From NCBI GenBank assembly GCA_946477505.1, contig CAMKYP010000024.1:1-17045 (forward strand): a stretch of DNA of 17,045 nt, given 5' to 3'. Positions 7,669 to 15,451 of the stretch are shown in pieces. Source of the DNA: an uncultured Dechloromonas sp. GTDB lineage: Bacteria; Pseudomonadota; Gammaproteobacteria; Burkholderiales; Rhodocyclaceae. Position numbers and translations under genes: made by a program. Position 1 is the stretch's first letter, and each line of letters opens with the position of its first letter. Under the pieces are notes generated by a model. That model worked only from the letters and a program-made list of their open reading frames with translations, ran no database searches and had not been told where the DNA came from.

Positions 7669-7872
7669 CTAGCGTGCAGATTCTTGAGTTGGTAGCGAAT
7701 TTTGCGCATCCCATTCCGCCTGTAGGCGTAATAATTCTCTTTTGTCTTCTTGGAGTCTCATGATGGCACACATGTAATTTGTCCTATCACACTTGCTGTG
7801 CAAGACATCCTTTGGTGGAAACGATGTAAAAAAAAGAAGTACTAAACCAATAGCAATTGCTTTCTTATACAT
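7669..7872 (-). CDS. Small exported or membrane protein, doubtful
   Basis: A 67-codon frame starts MYKKAIAIGLVLLFFTSFPP, a good-looking signal peptide or membrane anchor. A short segment with two cysteines follows, then a charged helix (QEDKRELLRLQAEWDAQ). There is no clear Shine-Dalgarno sequence upstream. It lies upstream of the recombinase gene on the same strand, 50 bp away, so the two could be co-transcribed. I do not recognise a family. The believable signal peptide plus amphipathic helix is the only support for it being real. Confidence 0.38.
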   Translation of the reverse strand: MYKKAIAIGLVLLFFTSFPPKDVLHSKCDRTNYMCAIMRLQEDKRELLRLQAEWDAQNSLPTQESAR

Positions 7873-8100
7873 AGGTGTCGATGATCCAACGAGAAAGCAA
7901 CAGCATATTTGTGCTGGGGCTCATAGATAGAGCCCGAAGCAGCAAGTTGGCGCTAACCTTCTATTCAATCGCTGGAGGCATCGAACGGCAGCTTACTGGT
8001 AATCCAACACTGCCATTCTTCAACGTGTGCATCAGAGCCTTTACTCCTTTTGAATTTGAGTCCCGTTAGTACCGGGCGCCGCCGGTGATATTCTTATTGG

Positions 8101-8379
8101 ATGGAATTAAACATTGCTGTCACCAACCTTGTACCGTTGATCGGCCTTCTCGAGGAACGAGAGGCATTGGTTCAACCTGGTTCCGTAGGTGTTGTAATAG
8201 AAGCTGCAGATCCCGGTGTTGTCATTGTCGATTTCGAAGGTGTGCTTGTTTCCGCAGCAGTTACGACATTATTGCCGCTCATTCGTCGCGGTCTGCCGAT
8301 TTGGAAGTACCGCCTGCAGGATCTGCTCATGCAGATGCCAAACGTGGGAGAGGACGGGGATTTTGAGCGGTCAAGCTGA
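8101..8379 (+). CDS. Hypothetical small protein, doubtful
   Basis: A 92-codon ATG frame encodes a hydrophobic, valine-rich protein (MELNIAVTNLVPLIGLLEER, GVVIVDFEGVLVSAAVTTLL, RGLPIWKYRLQDLL). The segment VVIVDFEGVLVSAAV loosely recalls the central strand-helix of STAS-like folds, but that is weak. There is no Shine-Dalgarno sequence and no operon partner, and the frame lies at the edge of a non-coding repeat-containing stretch. It could be a decayed gene. No function is proposed. Confidence 0.3.
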   Translation: MELNIAVTNLVPLIGLLEEREALVQPGSVGVVIEAADPGVVIVDFEGVLVSAAVTTLLPLIRRGLPIWKYRLQDLLMQMPNVGEDGDFERSS

Positions 8380-8843
8380 ATGGACCGTAGGTCTTGCTTA
8401 CGAATGGCCGAAAGAGACAGTTGGGCAGGAATTTGAATGGCTGCTTGCGTGAGCCGGAGCTAATTCACGCAAATGGCTAGTAACAGACTGCAATATGGCT
8501 CAGACCTGCCGGTCAACATCCGATGGCCTCGAACGGCCGCTTCTTCGTCTGGTGAATTCGTGTTCTCGACCCTCTGCGGACCTTCCTCTCTCAGGCGTAG
8601 CAACGGCCGCTTACTGAGCGGAGCAGATATTCAGGGCGCTTCCTGAACGCGAACTCCTCGGCCAATGCGGACGTTGGGCCTCAGGCCAAGATCAGGCAGC
8701 AATGCGCCAGAGACCAGCCACTCTATCGTTACCAGTCGTCAATGGCCGCTTTCGTTAGTAGTGTGCGGCCATCCAACCCTCTGCCGCCGTTCGACTCGCC
8801 GACATTACAACGGTAAAAACAGCTGCAAACCAGGCTTTCAACA
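8380..8843. other. Non-coding stretch with interspersed GGCCGCTT motifs
   Basis: No convincing gene is seen in these 464 bp. Near-identical 11-mers recur at irregular spacing: AACGGCCGCTT at 8532-8542 and 8602-8612, and AATGGCCGCTT at 8741-8751. Weaker relatives are AATGGCCGAAAG (8403) and AATGCGGACGTT (near 8665). They look like degenerate copies of a short intergenic repeat family. No tRNA, CRISPR or clear terminator was found. Confidence 0.5.
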
Positions 8844-11642
8844 CTACCCCCTTTCGAGCCATTTCAGCAAGGTAGCGTAAAGAATCTCGGCCTTCACCGG
8901 CTTGGTCAGGAAATCATCCATTCCCGCATCGAAGCATTGATTCTTGTTCTCGGCAAAAGCGTTTGCCGTCATTGCCAGGACGGGGGTTGTCATATGGCCG
9001 GGTAATTTTCGAATCTGTCGTGTTGCTTCCATTCCGTCAAGTACCGGCATCTGCATATCCATCAGAATGATGGCATAACCGCCTGACTTGGCTTTCTCCA
9101 CCGCTTCCCGGCCGTTGTCAGCCAAGTCGACATCGAGGCCCACCTCCTCCAGCAACATCTGTGAAATTTCCTGGTTGATCGGTTCATCCTCCACCAGCAG
9201 GATGCGCTTACCGGCATGGTCCCGCTGGATCGCCTGCTCGGCGACTTCGAGACTGGCCCGCCTGCTTTCCTCCGCCGTCTCATGGAACTTTCGGAGGACG
9301 GCAGTGAACCAGAAAGTGCAGCCCTCGCCTGCGATACTCTTCACACCGGCAGTGCCACCCATCACTTCGGCAATCTTCTTGGTAATCACCAAACCCAGGC
9401 CGGTACCTCCGTATTGGCGGGTAGTCGAGTTATCGGCCTGCTCAAAGGCATTGAAGAGTCTGGGCAAGGCTTCCGAGGCGATACCGATACCGGTATCTTC
9501 GACTTCAAAGCGTAGGGTAGCGATTTCGTCTGTTTCGGATTCTTGTGTCACGCGCACGGTGATGTGGCCCTGTTCGGTGAACTTGATGGCGTTGGCCGCA
9601 TAGTTGAGCAGGGCTTGTTGCAGGCGGGTAGGGTCGCCCCGAAGCTTATGGTGCAAGGAGGTGATTTCGGTGTTGAAGCACAATCCCTTGTCTCGCGCCC
9701 TCTGACCAAGCATTGAAGTGACGTTGCCGAGTAGGGCTTCGAAATGGATCGGAATGTCTTCCAGCACAAACTTGCCAGCTTCTATCTTTGAGAGGTCTAG
9801 AACATCGTTGATGATGCGAAGCAAGTGACTGCCGGCGTTCTCGATCTTGTCGAGCTTGTCCATCTGCTCTGGGGTCAAGCCGCTGCGGCGCAGGATGTGA
9901 GCCATGCCGGTAATGGCATTGAGTGGAGTACGGATTTCGTGGCTCATGTTGGCCAGGAAGATGCTCTTGGCCTGGTTGGCGTCATCGGCACGGACCTGCT
10001 CGGATAGGTCAATATCCAGACAAAATAGGGTGCAGTTCCCGTGAATATCCTCGACCACGGTATGGCTGGAATAGACATGTACCGGGTGACCGTTCTTGCG
10101 TCTCAGTTGCAGGCGGCTAGCTGGAATGCCTTGTTTGTGCTGAAACATCCAAGCTACAGCTTGTGTGACACGTTCCTTGATTTCAGTCGGAATGATCAGG
10201 TCGAACAAGTTGCCGCCAATCGCTTCGGCGGGTGAGTAGCCATAAATCTTTTCCGAGGCTGGATTCCAGTAGATCACTGTGCCATCCGAGTGGTAGCCTT
10301 GAATCGAGATGGCATCGATATTCTCAAAGATCGAACGGAAACGGGCCTCGCTTTCTGCAAGTTTTTGCTCTGTCATTTTTCGCACAGTGATGTCGCGCGA
10401 GAGCATCAGCACGGTGGCTTCCTGCCCCGTACCTTTGCGTGTAGCGGAAAGTTCGAACCAGCAAACCTGCCCGGCGATATCGAGTTTGATGACACGGCCG
10501 TAGTCGTGACCCTGCGTCAGCGCCCCCTCAATGACTTGCTTAACGATACCAGCCGCCTCGGCAGGCAACACTTCATGGACGCTTTTGCCGATCAGGTTCT
10601 GTTTCGTCTGGAAAAGGAGATCTTGCCGGTTCGTAAACACATCCCGGTAATGACCCGAGCGGTCGAACTCGAATAGGATATCCGGAATGGCTTGCAAGGT
10701 TGCAGCAAGGCGGGATTTGGCCTCTACTTCGGCTGCAGTCACGAGTTGCAAGTCAGCCAGCGCCCGCTGGAAGTCTTTGGTCCGGGCAGTGACACGCTGC
10801 CGCAACGTCAGATTCCAGATCAGCAGAATTGCGCCAACGGCAACTGCTATCAGCAGAGTTTCCCACAGGTAATGCCGAGAGGATTCCCATGCTACGGGCG
10901 TGCCGAACCATTTGTCCTTCAGGCGTCGGTGATCTGCATCGGTGATGCTCACCATTCCGCTCTCCACGAGCTTCAGCGTTTCCGGATGCCCCTTTGGCAC
11001 CGCCCGATGGAATTTGCCGGTATAGAGCGTGAAAGCCTTGCGAAACTCATTACCGGCCTTAAATTTGTAGAGATAAAAACTGGCTGGGTGCTCGTCCAGA
11101 CAAAATATTTTGACGTCCTGCTGCCGCGCTGCGGTGATCAGCTGGGTGTAGTTCGGGTACAGCACAAGATTTGTGATGCCATACTTGGCCAGTTCATCGA
11201 TGCAGGCATCTCCGGTCTGCACCCCGATCTGAAATCCCTTTAAGGTGCTGACGTCGGCGATACCGGCAATCGATTGATGGCTGAAAATGCTAACAGGTAG
11301 GTCTGCATAGGACGACGAGAAATCATAGAGAGACTCGCGACTGGGCGTCTTGAAAATCATATCGATGACATCGGCCTCACCAGCCAGAACCTTCTTCTGA
11401 GCACTCTCCCAGTCAGTGGCAATCAGGGTGACCGCGACACCGGTCTTGGCTTCCCACAACTTCCAGTAATCGACGAGGTAGCCATCGACCGAGCCATCGT
11501 CTTTTCTGAACAGATACGGTGGGTAGTTATCATCTGTAATTACGCGCAGCGACGCGGGCGGCTTCGTCTCGGCAGCTGAAGCGCAGGATAGTAGTACCGA
11601 TGCAACCAATATCAGCGACTTGCAGAACTGCCGCATGATCAT
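8844..11642 (-). CDS. Hybrid sensor histidine kinase with periplasmic SBP_bac_3 sensor, two PAS domains and receiver
   Basis: The frame opens at 11696, but I choose the ATG at 11642 (11645 and 11636 are close alternatives) because GAGG lies 6 bp before it and a signal peptide follows directly. Order, numbered from there: signal peptide to about 24; solute-binding domain 30-248 (VITDDNYPPYLF, GEADVIDMIFKTPSR, LKDKWFG); TM about 260-281; coiled linker; PAS about 315-422 and 431-547; HisKA with ANMSHEIRTPLNAI (His568). The HATPase domain has N684, DTGIGI and GGTGLGL. The receiver has LLVEDEP, phospho-acceptor Asp862 in LMDMQMP, and Lys914 in TKP. This is the BvgS/EvgS-like layout without an HPt domain, so a separate phosphotransfer protein is needed. 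The ligand is probably a small polar solute such as an amino acid, judged from the fold only. It lies 133 bp downstream of the hemerythrin gene on the same strand. Confidence 0.93.
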   Translation of the reverse strand: MIMRQFCKSLILVASVLLSCASAAETKPPASLRVITDDNYPPYLFRKDDGSVDGYLVDYWKLWEAKTGVAVTLIATDWESAQKKVLAGEADVIDMIFKTPSRESLYDFSSSYADLPVSIFSHQSIAGIADVSTLKGFQIGVQTGDACIDELAKYGITNLVLYPNYTQLITAARQQDVKIFCLDEHPASFYLYKFKAGNEFRKAFTLYTGKFHRAVPKGHPETLKLVESGMVSITDADHRRLKDKWFGTPVAWESSRHYLWETLLIAVAVGAILLIWNLTLRQRVTARTKDFQRALADLQLVTAAEVEAKSRLAATLQAIPDILFEFDRSGHYRDVFTNRQDLLFQTKQNLIGKSVHEVLPAEAAGIVKQVIEGALTQGHDYGRVIKLDIAGQVCWFELSATRKGTGQEATVLMLSRDITVRKMTEQKLAESEARFRSIFENIDAISIQGYHSDGTVIYWNPASEKIYGYSPAEAIGGNLFDLIIPTEIKERVTQAVAWMFQHKQGIPASRLQLRRKNGHPVHVYSSHTVVEDIHGNCTLFCLDIDLSEQVRADDANQAKSIFLANMSHEIRTPLNAITGMAHILRRSGLTPEQMDKLDKIENAGSHLLRIINDVLDLSKIEAGKFVLEDIPIHFEALLGNVTSMLGQRARDKGLCFNTEITSLHHKLRGDPTRLQQALLNYAANAIKFTEQGHITVRVTQESETDEIATLRFEVEDTGIGIASEALPRLFNAFEQADNSTTRQYGGTGLGLVITKKIAEVMGGTAGVKSIAGEGCTFWFTAVLRKFHETAEESRRASLEVAEQAIQRDHAGKRILLVEDEPINQEISQMLLEEVGLDVDLADNGREAVEKAKSGGYAIILMDMQMPVLDGMEATRQIRKLPGHMTTPVLAMTANAFAENKNQCFDAGMDDFLTKPVKAEILYATLLKWLERG

Positions 11643-11775
11643 CATAGGCCTCACACTTTTGTGTACAGCATGTAATGAACCCCAATCGAAATACATATCT
11701 CATATATGCATATAGCAAGCCGCAGATACGAAAGTCAGTCTTTGCGCGACGGCGATTGCTACACATTGAACCGCT

Positions 11776-12159
11776 TTAATCTGGCTCTGAATTATATGCC
11801 TTCAGGCCGAGATCAAACTCAATGACGTGCTGGCTTGTATAGGCCGATACGCGATTGATGATCTCCTCGAAAGGAACGCGAAGGCCCATCATCGCATCCA
11901 GGTGGATTGATGTCAGGCTCTCGATGATTTCCGAGTGGGCTCGACTATGAGCAAGTATCTCCTCGGCTGGCATGCCGAGGTTATCCATGAACGCCTCTTC
12001 TGACCTGAAGTGATTATGAATCAGGCTCGTCAGGCGAGAGAGTGCTTCGGATATAGATTCATCGCCGGTGCCACTAGAAAGCAAGCCCTGGAAAGAGCGA
12101 AAAATCTCATGGTGCTGGTAGTCGATGTGCTGGACACCGAGAAGCAGATTTTCGTCCAC
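11776..12159 (-). CDS. Bacteriohemerythrin
   Basis: This is a cytoplasmic four-helix-bundle di-iron protein that binds O2 reversibly; relatives act in O2 delivery, O2/NO sensing or iron handling. I choose the GTG at 12159 (127 residues) because AGGA (12165-12168) lies 5 bp before it; the longer frame from a TTG at 12207 lacks any ribosome site. All seven iron ligands are visible: His16 in IDYQHHEIF, His50 and Glu54 in HNHFRSEEAFM, His71 and His75 in AHSRAHSEII, and His111 and Asp116 in SQHVIEFD. It starts 2 bp after the stop of a 31-residue membrane peptide gene and is followed by a hybrid kinase, so it may report O2 or NO to that system. That link is inferred from position only. Confidence 0.9.
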   Translation of the reverse strand: MDENLLLGVQHIDYQHHEIFRSFQGLLSSGTGDESISEALSRLTSLIHNHFRSEEAFMDNLGMPAEEILAHSRAHSEIIESLTSIHLDAMMGLRVPFEEIINRVSAYTSQHVIEFDLGLKAYNSEPD

Positions 12160-12160
12160 G

Positions 12161-12256
12161 CTAATCCTTGCGATCCAAGGTAGCACTGATTGCAAAGACT
12201 GCAACAATCAAAGCAAAAACGGGTAACACAAGAAATAATGCAATGTCCAAGAGCAT
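12161..12256 (-). CDS. Tiny single-helix membrane peptide (31 residues)
   Basis: An ATG at 12256 opens a 31-codon frame ending TAG at 12161-12163, immediately before the hemerythrin start and overlapping its ribosome-binding site. The peptide is MLLDIALFLVLPVFALIVAV followed by FAISATLDRKD: one clear transmembrane helix with a charged C-terminus. The stop-to-start gap of 1 bp plus the good AGGA inside its last codons suggests translational coupling to hemerythrin. The peptide's own ribosome site is poor. I do not recognise a family. It could be a small accessory subunit of a membrane complex or a leader peptide. Confidence 0.5.
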   Translation of the reverse strand: MLLDIALFLVLPVFALIVAVFAISATLDRKD

Positions 12257-12352
12257 GGGATTTCAGCAATAATTGGTATTTTGGTAGATTATCCTGATTT
12301 TGCTATCTAGTCGAAATACCACCAAGGTCATAGTGGCTGCGATATGTCTTGA

Positions 12353-12490
12353 CCTTCGTGGTTTGGTACCCGTGCCCGCACCCGGCTGATCCGACGCGCG
12401 ACCGGTGGTTTCATTGCCGGCGTGAAGACCAAGCTGCAGGTCGCCCAGTTCAAGCTCTCGTATAGTCGGGCATTCTTCCTGCGGGCGTAA
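12353..12490 (+). pseudogene. C-terminal remnant of an unidentified gene
   Basis: An open stretch between a TGA at 12350 and a TAA at 12488 encodes RTRLIRRATGGFIAG, then VKTKLQVAQFKLSYSRAFFLRA. It has no start codon. A very strong hairpin terminator begins 28 bp after the stop, just where the end of a real gene would have one. The codons are GC-rich and protein-like. The upstream sequence turns AT-rich and non-coding, so the front of the gene has been lost. The family is not recognised. Confidence 0.35.
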
Positions 12491-12518
12491 CCTGAGGCTT
12501 ACCTACGGCAGAAATAGA

Positions 12519-12553
12519 AACGCGAGCAGACCTCCTGGAGGTATGCTCGCGTT
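12519..12553. terminator. Strong bidirectional hairpin terminator
   Basis: AACGCGAGCA (12519-12528) pairs perfectly with TGCTCGCGTT (12544-12553). Inside it, after one mismatch, ACCTCC pairs with GGAGGT around a single T (so the true loop is about 5 bases). TTTGCTTC follows on the plus strand and an A-rich run (GAAATAGAAA) precedes it. It would end plus-strand transcripts from the gene remnant at 12353-12490 and also insulates the diguanylate cyclase gene, whose start is 36 bp further on. Confidence 0.8.
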
Positions 12554-12588
12554 TTGCTTCCAACAACAGAAACTATCTCCTCCCAGCA

Positions 12589-13809
12589 ATGGTTACCCTT
12601 GAGATGCGCACTGTCTTGCTGAACTACGCGATCAGCAATGCAATCTGCCTAGGTATTGTCTTTTCACTGTGGCGCAAGCATCGGCATTGCTCTCCGGCTT
12701 TTGATTTCTGGCTAGGCAGCTTCACCCTGCAATTTTTTTCCATGCTGATGTTTTCCCTGCGCGGCGTGGTACCAGAACCGATTGCCATTTTGCTGGGGGT
12801 TCCCACCAGCTTGATCGGTGTGCTGTTACTCCATCGCGGACTTTGCGATTATCTTGGGGAGGCATGGCCGCAGCGTCAGAATCTGTTTCTGGTCACCGCT
12901 TTGATCGGGGTTCATGTTTTCTTTCTATGGGTGCAGCCTAGCCTCCAGATACGCGGGCTGAATTTCACGCTAGGGTTATTGTTGCTCTTTGGCCAGATTT
13001 CCTGGCTCCTGCTGCACCGGATAGCCCTGCCTCTGCGCGCCAATGCCAGCATCCTAGGCTGGATCATGGTCGCCTATTGCGTGGTCAGCTTAGGACGCAT
13101 TTTTATTGCGCTATTCGTCGAGTCGCCTGAAACGTTCTACGCGTCCGGCCAGTATTTATCGTGGCTTTTTATGGTCTATCAAATGCTGGGCATCGGGATG
13201 GCTTTTGCGCTACTGCTGCTGGTGAATAACCGATTGCTGGCCGATCTGGAAAGCGATATTGCCAAGCGCCAGCAAGTCGAAGACGAGTTGCACGCGCTCA
13301 ACGCAGAGCTTAAGAGTCAGGCGACAACTGACCAATTGACGAGAATAGTCAACCGTCGCTACCTGACGTCGGTTCTCGACCACGAAGTTGAACGCGTGAA
13401 GCGCTATGGAGGAAGCCTGGCGATCATTATGTTGGATATTGACCACTTCAAGTCCATTAACGACCGTTTCGGTCATCCAGCAGGTGATAGTGTGCTGATT
13501 GGGGTCGGCTCTATCCTGACGGGACACATCCGCTCCGTGGACACCGCTGGCCGATGGGGTGGCGAGGAATTTCTGGTCATCTGTCCTGAGACAGACGCTA
13601 CAGGCGCAGCTCAACTGGCGGAACTGATGCGCCAATTAATCGAGGCTAAGGATTTTTGTCTTCCCGACCGTGTAACAGCTTCGTTTGGAGTTGCCGCCGC
13701 TCGGCTCGGCATGACAGCTGAAGATCTGCTGAAAGACGCCGACGTTGCGCTTTATCAGGCGAAAGCAAGCAACAGGAACAGGGTGGTGGTTGGAACTGTT
13801 TCAGAATGA
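12589..13809 (+). CDS. Membrane diguanylate cyclase (GGDEF)
   Basis: This protein makes cyclic di-GMP from two GTP. Residues 1-215 form about seven transmembrane helices (starts near 9, 39, 64, 98, 122, 155 and 190), an integral-membrane sensor of no family I can name. A short coiled linker (LESDIAKRQQVEDELHALNA) leads to the GGDEF domain at about 244-400. The active site is GGEEF (324-328), with metal-binding Asp283 in MLDIDHFKSIND. An RxxD product-inhibition site (RSVD, 315-318) lies exactly five residues before it. The enzyme should be active and feedback-controlled. The first ATG at 12589 or the one at 12604 could be the start; neither has a clear ribosome site. It is divergent from the hemerythrin-kinase cluster, and a strong terminator lies just upstream. 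Confidence 0.92.
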   Translation: MVTLEMRTVLLNYAISNAICLGIVFSLWRKHRHCSPAFDFWLGSFTLQFFSMLMFSLRGVVPEPIAILLGVPTSLIGVLLLHRGLCDYLGEAWPQRQNLFLVTALIGVHVFFLWVQPSLQIRGLNFTLGLLLLFGQISWLLLHRIALPLRANASILGWIMVAYCVVSLGRIFIALFVESPETFYASGQYLSWLFMVYQMLGIGMAFALLLLVNNRLLADLESDIAKRQQVEDELHALNAELKSQATTDQLTRIVNRRYLTSVLDHEVERVKRYGGSLAIIMLDIDHFKSINDRFGHPAGDSVLIGVGSILTGHIRSVDTAGRWGGEEFLVICPETDATGAAQLAELMRQLIEAKDFCLPDRVTASFGVAAARLGMTAEDLLKDADVALYQAKASNRNRVVVGTVSE

Positions 13810-14253
13810 TGAGATGGAGTGACATCGAGACGCATCGAGGCGCTTGCAGCCCGTAATTCTCAGGACGAGAACGTTTGCAAGGGGGGCTCGGCTACGGCAG
13901 GTAACAGACATATTGCTGTCCGAGTGTGATCACAGGCCCAAGGTTGGCTTTGGCCGAGTAGGTTGAATTGCCCCTTCGGCAGCTTTCAGAGTGGAGCGGC
14001 CACTTGAATGTCTCGCGCTCCAGTCGGGGCAACGGCAGCAGTTGGCCGGTAGCACTAGCTTGGCCTCTCGCCGCAAAGCGGTCATAGCCCGGAACGATGT
14101 TTTCTCGACTGACTACTAACAGGCGTCACGTCGAACTCACACAACCGGCCAACAGCGGAAGTACGTCCGATCCGGTTAGCGGTCATCGGAAAGGCTGCTT
14201 CATTCCAAAAACGGCCTGAAGTTCATGCCTTTACCGATACAGGTTTTTGCGAA
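13810..14253. other. Non-coding gap with AGCGGTCAT-type motifs
   Basis: No gene is seen in these 444 bp. AGCGGTCAT occurs twice exactly (14077-14085 and 14178-14186), and AGCGGCCACTT lies at 13995-14005. These are reverse-complement relatives of the AATGGCCGCTT motifs at 8.5-8.75 kb, so the same repeat family flanks the signalling cluster on both sides in opposite orientation. No RNA gene or clear terminator for the cyclase was found. Confidence 0.45.
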
Positions 14254-14279
14254 TCGTATATATTATTGTCGTATATATT
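14254..14279. repeat. 11-bp tandem direct repeat ahead of the LuxR-type gene
   Basis: TCGTATATATT occurs at 14254-14264 and again at 14269-14279, separated by ATTG (15-bp period). The pair ends 17 bp before the start codon of the LuxR-type regulator. The sequence is AT-rich and contains -10-like TATATT. It may be an operator, possibly for autoregulation, or part of the core promoter. The binding protein is not known. Confidence 0.5.
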
Positions 14280-14296
14280 TTGCATAGCTATCGACG

Positions 14297-15451
14297 ATGG
14301 GAATTGCAGAAAACGCCTTGCAACTTGTGCAGTCCATCTACGATGTGACATTGGGCAGTGAAAGCTGGCCGTCGGTCATTCAGAAAATATCCACCGCCAC
14401 GGGCGGTCACTCCGGTCTGTTACGCTTGGTCGATTATCGGCGAGCCGATGTCAGTTTTGTTTCGGCCTATGGCTATACGCAGGAGACCATCAACAAGTAT
14501 CGCCAACACTTTATTCACCTCGACCCCTACAGCGATCATCTCGCCGCTGCACCCGCCGGCAGTCTGCTCCAGTCGGAGCAAGTGACCCCCTTGGCCCTCC
14601 GGAAGCACACCGCGTACTTCAATGACTACGAGCGACAAGAGGATCGAACCTATGCGTTAGGCTGCCCACTGGGACGGGAACAGGACTTTCTTCTTTACCT
14701 CGGACTCTCCCGAGGTCGGCAGGCCGGCCCCTACGATGACACGACATTGCAGTTAGTTCAGCATTTGTTGCCCCACATGCTGCGTTCGGTCCAACTGCAA
14801 CGATTGGTCGGTGATGCGGTGGAAGCCCGTAATCTGAGTGAAGTGGCGCTGGATCAGTTGCGCGTCGGCGTGATCTTGCTCAGCGCAGATGGCCGGGTTT
14901 GTTTTACCAATCAACTGGCTTCCAGCCTGGTAGAGTCATTCCGGATTGAATTCGGCGAGGCCGGATTGAGACTACCCAGTCCTCAATCTAACGACCAATT
15001 GCAGCAACTCATTGCCAAGGCCCTAAACACCGACCCGCTCGCCCTTCGATGTCCCGGTGGCGATATGACGTACAGTCGACCGGGACTGGGTATGCTCCAA
15101 TTCCGGGTGTTTGGCATGTTATCCAGACACGATACCCATTTGACCGGACGCCGGCCGCGTGTCGCCATCTTCCTGGTTCGCCCGGGACCACCCCGCCTGG
15201 ACGCAGGTCAACTGGCGACCCAGTTCCAACTGACCCCTGCGGAAAGTCGCCTTGCCGTCAATCTCGCTGAAGGCACCACGGTCAACGATGCCGCACGTCT
15301 GACTGGCATTTCGGTTGCCACTGCCCGCACCCACTTGCGCAACATCTTTGCCAAAACCGCCACGTCACGCCAATCGGAACTGGCGCTGCTCATTCTGACC
15401 AGTCTGGCCGGTATCTCCATTGCAGCACCCAACCACGATGAACCGCAATAA
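14297..15451 (+). CDS. LuxR-type helix-turn-helix transcriptional regulator
   Basis: This 384-residue regulator carries a C-terminal LuxR/FixJ-type DNA-binding domain at about 309-368 (LTPAESRLAVNLAEG, DAARLTGISVATARTHLRNIFAKT). The middle (about 185-290) looks PAS-like (LDQLRVGVILLSADGRVCFTN). The N-terminal 170 residues form an uncharacterised sensor region. There is no receiver domain, no phospho-acceptor and no visible AHL-synthase partner, so it is not a standard two-component or quorum-sensing regulator. The gene overlaps the next one, an alpha/beta hydrolase, by 14 bp, which points to one operon. The TCGTATATATT repeats upstream may be its own operator. A ribosome site before the ATG is not obvious. 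Confidence 0.85.
   Translation: MGIAENALQLVQSIYDVTLGSESWPSVIQKISTATGGHSGLLRLVDYRRADVSFVSAYGYTQETINKYRQHFIHLDPYSDHLAAAPAGSLLQSEQVTPLALRKHTAYFNDYERQEDRTYALGCPLGREQDFLLYLGLSRGRQAGPYDDTTLQLVQHLLPHMLRSVQLQRLVGDAVEARNLSEVALDQLRVGVILLSADGRVCFTNQLASSLVESFRIEFGEAGLRLPSPQSNDQLQQLIAKALNTDPLALRCPGGDMTYSRPGLGMLQFRVFGMLSRHDTHLTGRRPRVAIFLVRPGPPRLDAGQLATQFQLTPAESRLAVNLAEGTTVNDAARLTGISVATARTHLRNIFAKTATSRQSELALLILTSLAGISIAAPNHDEPQ

Noticed and set aside
7875..8069. 64-codon plus-strand frame after the small exported ORF
   Set aside because: There is no ribosome site, no recognisable domain and no partner; it is compatible with chance.
9088..9603. Long open frame on the plus strand (171 codons)
   Set aside because: It is antisense to the HATPase and receiver part of the hybrid kinase; its composition is serine/arginine-rich shadow sequence with no domain.
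12030..12269. 79-codon minus-strand frame overlapping hemerythrin
   Set aside because: It is out of frame with the clear hemerythrin sequence and cysteine-rich; the 31-codon frame at 12161-12256 is the better candidate here.
12275..12320. GGTATTT and AAATACC inverted pair upstream of the membrane peptide gene
   Set aside because: The 7-bp arms are 32 bp apart in AT-rich DNA, so they are easily due to chance.
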